64,000 bases of DNA from Acetobacteraceae bacterium (GTDB lineage: Bacteria > Pseudomonadota > Alphaproteobacteria > Acetobacterales > Acetobacteraceae), in contig JAIYDS010000090.1 in NCBI GenBank assembly GCA_027487385.1, forward strand, positions 29,608 to 93,607. The letters are read 5' to 3'. Positions 32,667-40,688 of the stretch are shown here, one piece after another. Under the pieces are notes generated by a model that did no database searches, was not told the origin of the DNA, and worked only from the letters and a program-made list of their open reading frames with translations. The position numbers and the translations under genes were made by a program. Position 1 is the stretch's first letter, and each line of letters opens with the position of its first letter.

Positions 32667-34015
32667 GGACGCGCGCCCCCGCCGGCGCAGTGATGCCGGC
32701 CACCACGAAGAAGCTCCGCTGCGCGGTCTACACGCGGAAGTCCACCGACGAAGGCTTGGACAAGGAGTTCAACACGCTCGACGCGCAGCGTGAGGCCTGC
32801 GAGGCGTACATCACCAGCCAGCGCGCTGAGGGCTGGGTGCTCGTTCGCGACCGCTACGACGATGGCGGCTTTTCCGGCGGCACTCTGGAACGCCCCGCGC
32901 TAAAGCGGCTGCTGACCGACATCGAGGCCGGGCTTGTCGATGTGATCGTGGTCTACAAGATCGATCGCCTGTCCCGATCGCTGATGGACTTCGCCAAGCT
33001 GGTCGAGACGTTCGAGGCGCATCGCGTGACATTTGTCTCGGTCACGCAGAGCTTCAACACGACGACCAGCATGGGGCGGCTGACGCTGAACATCCTGCTG
33101 TCCTTCGCTCAGTTCGAGCGCGAGGTGATCGGCGAGCGGATCCGTGACAAGGTCGCCGCGTCGAAGGCGCGCGGAATGTGGATGGGTGGCAAGGTGCCGC
33201 TCGGCTACGCTGTCGCCAATCGCAAGCTGATGGTGAACGCGGTCGAGGCGGCGCGGGTGCGGCGCGTCTTCGAGCTCTTCGTCGAGACAGGCTCTGGTGT
33301 GGAGACGGTGCGCCGCCTGCAGGCCGAGGGCGTGACGGCCAAGTCTGGCCGGGCGCTCGACAAGGGCGACGTCTACAAGATCCTGAACCTGCGGACCTAC
33401 ATCGGGGAAGTCACGCACAAGGGGAACGTCTACCGCGGCGAGCACGAGGCGCTCGTGTTGCGGGACCTGTGGGACCGCGCGCATGCCATCCTGCAGGTCA
33501 GCCCGCGGGCGAGGGCGGCGCAGAACCGGCAGAGCGCGCCGGCGCTGCTGAAGGGCCTGATCTTCGGGGTGGACGGGCGGGCATTGTCTCCGACGCACTG
33601 CGTGAAGAACGGCAGGCTCTACCGGTACTACGTCGCGCAGCGCGTGCTGAAGGGCGACGCTCCGGGCGACGACACTATCGTGCGCCGGGTGCCGGCCGCG
33701 GAGATCGAGGTGGCGGTCGCGGACCAGGTGCGGGCGCTGCTGCGGCAGCCGGAGATCGTGGTCGGCACCTGGCTCGCGGCGCGGCGGGACGCGCCGGATC
33801 TGACGGAGCGAGAGGTGCGGGACGCACTGCGCCGGCTTGACCCACTCTGGGGTGAGTTGTTCCCGGCTGAGCAGGCGCGGATCGTGCACGCGCTGGTGGA
33901 GCGCGTCGTCATCGGGCTGGACGGCGCCGACATCCGCATGCGGGTCGAGGGATTGGCCGGCCTGCTCAGAGACCTCGGCGCGGTGGCGCCGGCGGCGCTG
34001 AGGCCTGCGGCATGA
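32663..34015 (+). CDS. Serine site-specific recombinase (resolvase-type integrase)
   Basis: A 450-residue recombinase. The resolvase catalytic domain (residues about 18-165) has CAVYTRKSTDEGLDKEFNTL with the nucleophilic Ser, DGGFSGGTLERPALKRLL, VYKIDRLSRSLMDFAKL and SFAQFEREVIGERIRDKV; a recombinase domain (GGKVPLGYAV, then GVETVRRLQAEGVTAKSGRA) and a C-terminal DNA-binding part ending in RVEGLAGLLRDLG follow. All catalytic residues are present. It probably integrated or excises the phage-like region. Attachment sites cannot be located from sequence alone. The C-terminus matches the partial recombinase at 1-202. Confidence 0.9.
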   Translation: MRTRAPAGAVMPATTKKLRCAVYTRKSTDEGLDKEFNTLDAQREACEAYITSQRAEGWVLVRDRYDDGGFSGGTLERPALKRLLTDIEAGLVDVIVVYKIDRLSRSLMDFAKLVETFEAHRVTFVSVTQSFNTTTSMGRLTLNILLSFAQFEREVIGERIRDKVAASKARGMWMGGKVPLGYAVANRKLMVNAVEAARVRRVFELFVETGSGVETVRRLQAEGVTAKSGRALDKGDVYKILNLRTYIGEVTHKGNVYRGEHEALVLRDLWDRAHAILQVSPRARAAQNRQSAPALLKGLIFGVDGRALSPTHCVKNGRLYRYYVAQRVLKGDAPGDDTIVRRVPAAEIEVAVADQVRALLRQPEIVVGTWLAARRDAPDLTEREVRDALRRLDPLWGELFPAEQARIVHALVERVVIGLDGADIRMRVEGLAGLLRDLGAVAPAALRPAA

Positions 34016-34494
34016 TGGCCGCGACGAGTATCACAGTGCGTGTGCCGCTGAAAATCCGGCGGCGGCCGGGGCGGAAGACCGTGGTCACTGCAGTGCCGGC
34101 GGCCAGCGCCAATGACGCCGTCCCCACTTGCGCCGACCCGACGTTGGTGAAAGCGCTTGCCCGGGCTTTCCGGTACCAGAGGCTGCTCGACGAGGGACCG
34201 CATGCGTCGGTCAGCGACATAGCAGCCGCGGAGCGAATCGATCGGGGCTACCTTGGCCGCATCCTGCAGTTGACGTTGCTTGCGCCGGAGCTCGTTGAGG
34301 GAGTTCTGGACGGGAGCATCTCGCCGGGAGATGGCCTCCGGAGCATCTTACGGGCGGCGCCCTTGCCATGGGACCAGCAGCGCCAGCTGTTCTCGTCACC
34401 GCCTCGTAAGCCATTGATGCAGGCCTCCGGACGAGCGGCCGCACAGAGCCTACCGGACCTCGAAGTATGCCCGTCATCAAACAAACCCGGATGA
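34012..34494 (+). CDS. Small recombinase-associated protein, copy D
   Basis: A 160-residue relative of copy A (199-630): the opening SITVRVPLKIRRRPGRKTVV, the middle LVKALARAFRYQRLLDEG and the AERIDRGYLGRILQLTLLAP helix pair are shared, while the last 40 residues differ. Starts on ATGA overlapping the recombinase. Its strict association with the recombinase makes a role in the same reaction likely. No named family. Confidence 0.7.
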   Translation: MMAATSITVRVPLKIRRRPGRKTVVTAVPAASANDAVPTCADPTLVKALARAFRYQRLLDEGPHASVSDIAAAERIDRGYLGRILQLTLLAPELVEGVLDGSISPGDGLRSILRAAPLPWDQQRQLFSSPPRKPLMQASGRAAAQSLPDLEVCPSSNKPG

Positions 34495-34505
34495 CGGCGC
34501 GCGTT

Positions 34506-34528
34506 ATGATGGTTATGATACCCATCAT
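34506..34528. promoter_or_regulatory. Inverted repeat overlapping the start of the HTH gene
   Basis: ATGATGG-(9 bases)-CCATCAT, with the spacer containing TTATGAT, which also occurs just upstream, so direct and inverted elements are combined. It ends on the ATG at 34527. A self-binding site for the HTH protein, controlling the downstream methylase operon, is the simplest reading. Confidence 0.4.
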
Positions 34529-34982
34529 GAGGAGTCCGGCAACCTTCCAGGCTGGTTACGTCCGCGCACTGACTGGCCTGTCGCCCAGCCAGCTGCGCGA
34601 ATGGACGTCGCGCCGTGGCATCCTCCCTGCAGACCAGCCGGCACGCGGGCGTGGTAAGCACGCTCAATATGCCTGGAACACCGTCTTGGTGCTGCGTCTG
34701 CTAGTCGAACTGCACCGAAGCTTCAAAATTGAGATCGCTGCCTGGGCGGGACCAGCCACGGCCCTGCGAGACAGCCTGGCCGGCACTTCGCCGATTGCCC
34801 TTTATGGGAAGTATGCTGAGGTCCGTCCAAGCGCGATAGCAATCACAGCCAGCCCGGTGTCTGCGACGCTGGCCCCTACGATCACCGTCCCGCTTGATGC
34901 ACATCTGGAGGCGCTGGCTGTGGGGCTTGGTGTGGCCCCGCCTCCTGCCCAGCTCAGTCTTTTCCCAGCGGTGCGGGCGTGA
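34527..34982 (+). CDS. MerR-like transcriptional regulator of the methylase unit
   Basis: A 151-residue protein if started at ATG 34527. The N-terminal half (YVRALTGLSPSQLREWTSRR, then GRGKHAQYAWNTVLVLRLLV) is a MerR-type winged helix; the C-terminal half is an Ala/Pro-rich linker ending LSLFPAVRA. Its stop overlaps the GTG of the methylase gene (GTGA), so it is the first gene of a three-gene unit. The track also allows an earlier start at 34467, but the palindrome at 34506-34528 argues for the later one. Confidence 0.65.
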   Translation: MRSPATFQAGYVRALTGLSPSQLREWTSRRGILPADQPARGRGKHAQYAWNTVLVLRLLVELHRSFKIEIAAWAGPATALRDSLAGTSPIALYGKYAEVRPSAIAITASPVSATLAPTITVPLDAHLEALAVGLGVAPPPAQLSLFPAVRA

Positions 34983-37435
34983 TCGATCTCGACGATCCTT
35001 CCGCATGGGCGCGCGCCTTTGGCTTAGCTGACGCGCCCGTTTTCGGCGACGAGGAGCACTCGCAGGCAGCTCGGCACCGCGTCCTGTTGGACGGCGGGAG
35101 CGGCACGTTCATGTTGAGCGTTGCGGACCTGCCAGATGCCTCTGAGGGTGCATCGTGGGCTTGGTCGTCAGACGTGACCCACCATGTCGGTATCGGCTCC
35201 GACTACGTGACGGTGCTCCGTTGGGATCAAGCCGGGCCGGCTCGCCGCTTCACGCGGCGCAGCGTCGCTGCGCAGCTAGAGACGTTCTACACGTTCCTGC
35301 TTAACGACCGACTGGAGCGCGGTCGTGGCGTGGTGAGGCATGTGATCGAGCTCTTCCGATCGGTCCGTGCTGCTGTACATGCAATCGGCGGCCCCGATGA
35401 CGCATCGCTCGGAGCCTTCCTTCTCGCGCTTGATGATCTGACGCGGCCGCGCGGTTCCGGCTCAGCTCGCGCCATACCGTTAGCTCCTGACGATCCTGCT
35501 CGCGCGCTATACTCCACTCTAGTGCAGGGTCGGCTGAGCGTGGAGCTCGAGAGATTCTCGCGCGCGCACGTCGGCGCCCGTGCTCTTGACCTACATGCAG
35601 GCTTGTCCATCAGGCATGCGGGCGGGCTCATCTTCCAGGAGGCCCATTTCGAACTTCTGCGGCCGCCCAGCCTAGATCTGCTCGGAAATGCGGACGGCGG
35701 GAAAAGCAGCCCCTCACGCGGAGGCGCTCATTTCACGCCGCCCGCCATTGCGCGATCGATCGTCGAGCATGCGCTGACGAGCGTGGACGGACTCGATAGC
35801 AAGACCGACTTGGTAGTGCTCGACCCAGCGTGCGGCTCGGGCGCGTTTCTCCATGAGGCCCTCCGGGCGCTTCGACGCCGGGGCTTTTCGGGACGCATTC
35901 GTGTTGTGGGCAGAGACATCTCCCAAGCCGCCATTTCCATGGCGCGGTTTGTCCTGGATCGCGCCCTGGTCGACTGGTCCCAACACAAAGTATCTCTCGA
36001 TCTCGAGGTTGGTGACTCGCTAGCCGGTGCGCTACCGCTTGCAGACGTTGTCGTCATGAACCCTCCGTTCATGGCCTTCGCGGCGCTGTCGTCCACGCAG
36101 CGCGAGCAGATGCGCGAGATTCTGGGGAAGGCATATCAGGGTCGACCCGACCTCAGCATGTCGTTCATCACCCATGCACTGGCGGCGCTTAAACCAGGTG
36201 GTGCTCTGGGATGCCTGTTCCCGGCTAGCCTACTTTCGCTGACGAGCGCTGCACAGTGGCGCCAGGACCTGCTTGAGCGAGCCGGCCTCCGCATGCTCGC
36301 TTCAATCGGAGACTTTGGTCTCTTCGAGTACGCTCTCGTGCAGGTCGCTGGGGCAGTGTTCGTGAATGGTCCCGCCGACCGTCAGGTGCTCACCGTATGG
36401 ACTGACAACGATGCTGGTGCGACCGGCTCCGCACTGAGGCATCTACGCAAGCTCCAGATGGGCGGCACGACGGCTGAAGACCAAAAGACCTGGCGCATCG
36501 GGCGTCTGCCGGTTTCGCGGCTCGCTGCTCAGCCCGATTGGCGGCTTCGCGCGCCCCGCCTCGAGCTGCTACTGCAAGAGCTTGCCGAAACCGTACCGAC
36601 GACTGTCGGAGATCTTTTCAAGGTCCAACAGGGCATCCGAACCGGCGACAATGCGGTGTTCTTGCTCTCGAAGGAGGTGTGGCAGGAGTTGCCTCCACCG
36701 GAACGACGCTACTTCCGCCGAGCAATTACAAATGCCTCAGTCCGAGAAGGTCAGCTTGAGCCAAGCGAGTACGTTTTCTATCCGTACAAGCGCGGCGAGC
36801 TGACGCTTCGAACTGCAGACGAACTCTCTGCTGCCGTCCCCACCTACTTCGAACGCTATCTCAAGCCAAACGAGGCGCGCCTGTCGGGCCGGAGCACCGT
36901 TGCAAAGCGGGGCAAGCCATGGTGGACCCTCGCAGAGCACCGCAACTTCGAAACTGGCGGGAAGGCCCGCGTCATTTCCAAGTACTTCGGCGGAGTTGGT
37001 GGATTCGCTGTCGATCTCGGAAGCGACGCCGCGGTGGTGCAGGGATACTCCTGGTACCCCCTATCGAAGCTCGCCAAGGCTGCCTCTAGCGCCAGCAGCC
37101 AAGTAGGAGACTCTGTGAGCCCCGGATTCGTTCAGGCCTACGGAGCTCTCTTTAACACCCACATCTTTGCTGCGCTCCTTGCCGCCTACTCCGCACCGGT
37201 CGCAGGAGGGCAATATGACCTAAGCAAGCGGTATGTTGACCTCGTAAATCTGCCGGATCTTGCCCTGCTTTTCGCAGACAGCAGCAGCAAGGCTGACGTC
37301 CTCGAACTGGAAAAGCTTGGGTCAAACATTCGCACTACCGATGCTGCATGGGTTACGGCGGCCAATATGGCAGCCGCAAAGGTCTATCGCGTGGATGCCA
37401 GCGCACTCATCGTGGTCGACCGTGCAGCCGCTTGA
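34979..37435 (+). CDS. N6-adenine DNA methyltransferase with TaqI-type specificity region
   Basis: An 818-residue gamma-class N6-adenine DNA methylase. Motif I is VVLDPACGSGAFLHEAL (residue 281), the catalytic motif is MNPPFMAF (361). Downstream, VGDLFKVQQGIRTGDNAVFL resembles the target-recognition region of TaqI-like and type IIG enzymes. The first 270 residues are helical and unrecognised; no PD-(D/E)XK motif is obvious there, so it is not clearly a type IIG enzyme. Starts on GTG overlapping the regulator gene. The partner at 37422 is translationally coupled. It may be a modification enzyme of an undescribed restriction unit, or a solitary methylase with an accessory protein. Confidence 0.78.
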   Translation: MIDLDDPSAWARAFGLADAPVFGDEEHSQAARHRVLLDGGSGTFMLSVADLPDASEGASWAWSSDVTHHVGIGSDYVTVLRWDQAGPARRFTRRSVAAQLETFYTFLLNDRLERGRGVVRHVIELFRSVRAAVHAIGGPDDASLGAFLLALDDLTRPRGSGSARAIPLAPDDPARALYSTLVQGRLSVELERFSRAHVGARALDLHAGLSIRHAGGLIFQEAHFELLRPPSLDLLGNADGGKSSPSRGGAHFTPPAIARSIVEHALTSVDGLDSKTDLVVLDPACGSGAFLHEALRALRRRGFSGRIRVVGRDISQAAISMARFVLDRALVDWSQHKVSLDLEVGDSLAGALPLADVVVMNPPFMAFAALSSTQREQMREILGKAYQGRPDLSMSFITHALAALKPGGALGCLFPASLLSLTSAAQWRQDLLERAGLRMLASIGDFGLFEYALVQVAGAVFVNGPADRQVLTVWTDNDAGATGSALRHLRKLQMGGTTAEDQKTWRIGRLPVSRLAAQPDWRLRAPRLELLLQELAETVPTTVGDLFKVQQGIRTGDNAVFLLSKEVWQELPPPERRYFRRAITNASVREGQLEPSEYVFYPYKRGELTLRTADELSAAVPTYFERYLKPNEARLSGRSTVAKRGKPWWTLAEHRNFETGGKARVISKYFGGVGGFAVDLGSDAAVVQGYSWYPLSKLAKAASSASSQVGDSVSPGFVQAYGALFNTHIFAALLAAYSAPVAGGQYDLSKRYVDLVNLPDLALLFADSSSKADVLELEKLGSNIRTTDAAWVTAANMAAAKVYRVDASALIVVDRAAA

Positions 37436-38210
37436 TGAGACGCGCGCCCGCGTTGAGCAGCACTGGGGAACGCTGGCCGACAGCCTCCGTGATGTCTTGC
37501 CGCGCGCAAAGAATCCGCATTTTTCAGGCGCTTCGGCCGTGCGAGAGTTCAAGGGAGTTTTGATCTGTTCCAACAACGTTCGCGCTTCCCGACAACGTGG
37601 GGGCGACATGCCTGTCGTGCCGCTAGTCGTAGGTATCGATGATTCGCCTCGCTATTGCGTTGGATACGCGGAGGAATGGGAGGACCGCAGCGGAGCGCGG
37701 CCGCTGCGCTTCAAGGCAGCGAACCTCACTTTCTTCACGATTGCCAGTCCCGACGAAAGACCGATTCAGCTGTTCCGTGCTGAGTGGCCGGGCGTTCGAG
37801 AGTGGACACGCGAAGCCGTTGGCTTTCAATCACCAGGCGCAGCGCATCCGCACTGGCAGTTTGATGCCCTTGAGCACTACCTTTCAGAGGAACAACGCCG
37901 TTTGCGTGTCCGTCGCGCTCTGGACGTCTTGGAGCGCCCGAGTGAGGATGCCGAGGAATTCGGTCCAGATGTGCTGGACACCGCCGCTGAGCTCGTAGCG
38001 CAAGACGAAGCTGTCGACATCTCTTGGGCGGCTGTGCACTTTGCGGCCGGCGCTCGGTGGCCAGAGCGGCCCTGGGACGGATCGCATAATGTCATGGCTC
38101 CGCACGTTTCTTCGCCCAGTGGCCTAGCGAACATTCGAAACTGGGCGCTGTCCACGGTGCTTTATGTTCGCGAAGAACTTCTCAAGGCATGTAGTAGCTG
38201 CAGGATCTAG
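37422..38210 (+). CDS. Unknown partner of the DNA methylase (effector or accessory candidate)
   Basis: A 262-residue protein; the GTG at 37422 lies 14 bases inside the methylase gene and begins the conserved-looking sequence. The track start at 37260 is antisense-free but overlaps deep into the methylase. Recognisable stretches: HFSGASAVREFKGVLICSNN, VGIDDSPRYCVGYAEEWEDR and FTIASPDERPIQLFRAEWPG. I recognise no domain or nuclease motif; several acidic residues near position 60-90 could be catalytic. Position and coupling make it the likely restriction or accessory component. It is convergent with the hsdM gene, 8 bases away. Confidence 0.6.
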   Translation: MQPLDETRARVEQHWGTLADSLRDVLPRAKNPHFSGASAVREFKGVLICSNNVRASRQRGGDMPVVPLVVGIDDSPRYCVGYAEEWEDRSGARPLRFKAANLTFFTIASPDERPIQLFRAEWPGVREWTREAVGFQSPGAAHPHWQFDALEHYLSEEQRRLRVRRALDVLERPSEDAEEFGPDVLDTAAELVAQDEAVDISWAAVHFAAGARWPERPWDGSHNVMAPHVSSPSGLANIRNWALSTVLYVREELLKACSSCRI

Positions 38211-38217
38211 GTCCCAG

Positions 38218-39669
38218 TTACGACAGCCGGGAAGCCACGGCACGAAACGCTGCGACCGCAACTTCTAGATCATCGGCTATGCTGGCCGCGATCTCGGCGG
38301 GTGGCGGAAGGCTGGCGGGGTCGGTGGCTCCGTCCTCGCGCAGCCAGGACAGGTTCAGGTCCAGCTTGTCGCGCGCGGCCAGCTCGCCGTAGCTGAAGCG
38401 CTTGAAGCGCTCAGTCTCGTGCCGCTTCGCGCGGTCGGAGAGCTTCGCCAGGCTGACGAACTCCGCCATGTCGGCGCTGCGCAGCGGGCGTTCCTTCAAG
38501 GTGAAGCGCTTGTTGGTGCGGAGGTCGTAGACCCACAGCGCGTCCGTCCACGGCTCCTTGCGGCGAGGGCGCGCCTCGAAGAACAGCACGTTCGCCTTCA
38601 CGCCCTGGCGATAGAAGATGCCGGTCGGCAGGCGCAGCAGGGTGTGGCACTCGAACTCGTCGAGCAGGCGGCGGCGGATCTTCTCGCCGGCGCCGCCCTC
38701 GAACAGCACGTTGTCGGGCAGCACCACGGCGGCGACGCCGCCCGGCGCCAGCACGGTCATGATGTGCTGGACGAAGTTGAGCTGCTTGTTGCCGGTGGTG
38801 ACGTTGAAGTCGGGGCGCTGGTAGTCCTCGCGCTCCGTCTCCGCCTCGCCGTCGCCGGTGAAGACCTGGATGGACTGGCGCCGGCCGAAGGGCGGGTTGG
38901 TGAGGATCACGTCCCAGCGTCGGCCCGGATCGGCCAGCAGCGCGTCGGCGCGGTGGATCGGCGTTACATCGGCGCGGCCGAGGCCGTGCAGGTAGAGATT
39001 CATGGCGGCGAGCCGTGCGACGCCGGCCACGATGTCGTAGCCGGTGAAGCCTTCTTCGCGCATGCGCCGCCCCGTCTCGCGGTCGCGCGCCTCGGGCTTC
39101 TGGCGCATGTGCTCGAAGGCGGCGAGGAGGAAGCCAGCGGTGCCGCAGGCGGGGTCGCAGATGGTCTGGCCGGGCCTGGGGTCCACCACCTCGACGCAGG
39201 CCTGGATGACAGGGCGCGGGGTGAAATACTGGCCGGCGCCGGACTTGGTGTCGGAGGCGGTGCGCTCCAGCAGGCTTTCGTAGATCGCGCCCTTCACGTC
39301 CACGCCGAAGCCCGACCAGCTCTCCGCGCCGATCATGCGCACCAGGCGGTGCAGATGGGCCGGTTCCTCGATGGTGTTGCGGGCGCGGGTGTAGATGGTG
39401 CCGACGAGGCCGGGCTGGCCCGCGAGCGTCTCCAGCATGCGAGCGTAGTGCTGCGCGAGCTCGCGGCCGGAGAGCGCGGCGAGGCGCGCCCAGCGGCAGT
39501 CCTCCGGCAGCAGGGAGGGCAGGCCGTCCTCCTCCCGCTCCGCGTCGAGCTTGAGGAAGAGCAGGTAGGTGACCTGCTCCACATAGTCGCCGGAGCCGAC
39601 GCCGGCGTTGTTCATGACATGGGCGAGGTTCCAGACCTTCGCGGTCAGGACGTTCTCGGTCTCGCTCAT
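38218..39669 (-). CDS. hsdM: Type I restriction-modification methylase subunit
   Basis: A 483-residue HsdM. The N-terminal helical domain is normal (KVWNLAHVMNNAGVGSGDYV), then GAGQYFTPRPVIQACV, the SAM motif CDPACGTAGFLLAAF and the catalytic VILTNPPFGRR. The C-terminal FKRFSYGELAARDKLDLNLS segment is typical. It methylates adenine in the target set by HsdS and is needed for both modification and cleavage. The gene overlaps the hsdS remnant upstream by four bases. All motifs are intact, so modification could still occur if a working specificity subunit is available. Confidence 0.92.
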   Translation of the reverse strand: MSETENVLTAKVWNLAHVMNNAGVGSGDYVEQVTYLLFLKLDAEREEDGLPSLLPEDCRWARLAALSGRELAQHYARMLETLAGQPGLVGTIYTRARNTIEEPAHLHRLVRMIGAESWSGFGVDVKGAIYESLLERTASDTKSGAGQYFTPRPVIQACVEVVDPRPGQTICDPACGTAGFLLAAFEHMRQKPEARDRETGRRMREEGFTGYDIVAGVARLAAMNLYLHGLGRADVTPIHRADALLADPGRRWDVILTNPPFGRRQSIQVFTGDGEAETEREDYQRPDFNVTTGNKQLNFVQHIMTVLAPGGVAAVVLPDNVLFEGGAGEKIRRRLLDEFECHTLLRLPTGIFYRQGVKANVLFFEARPRRKEPWTDALWVYDLRTNKRFTLKERPLRSADMAEFVSLAKLSDRAKRHETERFKRFSYGELAARDKLDLNLSWLREDGATDPASLPPPAEIAASIADDLEVAVAAFRAVASRLS

Positions 39670-40688
39670 GCGGGTGTCTCGATCAGGTCGGGCTGCGTGG
39701 CGCTGCGGCGCGCGCGGGGGCGGCGAGCCGCGGCCGGCACGGCGCGGAGACGCGCGAGCAGGGCGGCGGCGGGCTCGTCGGCCGGGTCCTGCGGGACGAG
39801 GCGGCCGGTGAAGGCGGCGTGGAGGATGGATTGGCGCAGTTGGTCCGCGAAGGCGTCAGGCGGGAGAGCAGTGGCCTCCGCCTGTGCTTCGCGAACCGCA
39901 GCGATGATGGCGGCCAACTCGCTGCGCGGCGGGAGCGGCACGGGGCACGCCCGGATCGACGATCCCGCTATGCCCTTCTGGCCCGCAGTCGTCCGGATGT
40001 TCCGAGCGATGTAAGCGCGGCTTGGCCCTGCGTTGAGCGCGATCTCCAGATACTCACCGAGGTCGGCGAAACCGGGAAGCGGCCGGGCGCACATCACCTT
40101 GTCGGGGAACAGTGTTGGCTCCTCGAAGCGCACCATCCCGCAGACACCGACATACTGCTCCGAGCCGGAATAGCGCGTGAACAGCAGATCGTGGCGCTGC
40201 GTCGTTGCGCCAGCCAGGTTTTCTCCTGGCAGGGGGCGGTAGAAGCGATGCTCTCGTTGATCCACCTTGAGCGGGCGCACCGCGGAGATGCGGAGAATGC
40301 GAAGGTCCGTGGTGTCACCATCAGGCGCGCGGGCGAGGCCATTGCCCAGGAAATTGGTCACCTGATCGACCGATGCCCAGCGCCATCCTGGCGGGAGGTC
40401 GGGTTCGTTCGACAAGTCGGGTGGCAGCAGGGACCGCCCGCGCCTGCCGATGCTATCGCCACGTGCCTCCATGATCTGCGCCAGCAGATCGTCGGCTGTC
40501 TCATTTGTCGGGTTTGCGGCGCGCCAGTCGGCAGTGAGGGCGCCAGTGCTGGCGGCGTGGAGGAGGCTGGCGCGGAACTGCGTCAGGCCCTCGCGCGCCC
40601 GCGCCAGCGCGGCTTCGCCGGCCTCCACCTCCTCGAACAGCGCGTTCACCGCGGCGACGATGCGGGTCTGCTCTGCTCGTGGTGGCAC
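39666..40688 (-). CDS. hsdS: Type I specificity subunit lacking its first target-recognition domain
   Basis: About 340 residues can be assigned. The frame begins VPPRAEQTRIVAAVNALFEE, which in full HsdS proteins is the central conserved helix region after the first target-recognition domain (TRD1). A complete second TRD follows (LPPGWRWASVDQVTNFLGNG to PPRSELAAIIAAVREAQAEA) and the closing repeat. The whole first TRD and the natural start are missing; upstream sequence in this frame is hsdR in another frame. GTG at 40688 is the nearest plausible start. A half-size HsdS can sometimes act as a dimer, so activity is possible with a new specificity, but loss of function is as likely. Confidence 0.7.
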   Translation of the reverse strand: MPPRAEQTRIVAAVNALFEEVEAGEAALARAREGLTQFRASLLHAASTGALTADWRAANPTNETADDLLAQIMEARGDSIGRRGRSLLPPDLSNEPDLPPGWRWASVDQVTNFLGNGLARAPDGDTTDLRILRISAVRPLKVDQREHRFYRPLPGENLAGATTQRHDLLFTRYSGSEQYVGVCGMVRFEEPTLFPDKVMCARPLPGFADLGEYLEIALNAGPSRAYIARNIRTTAGQKGIAGSSIRACPVPLPPRSELAAIIAAVREAQAEATALPPDAFADQLRQSILHAAFTGRLVPQDPADEPAAALLARLRAVPAAARRPRARRSATQPDLIETPA

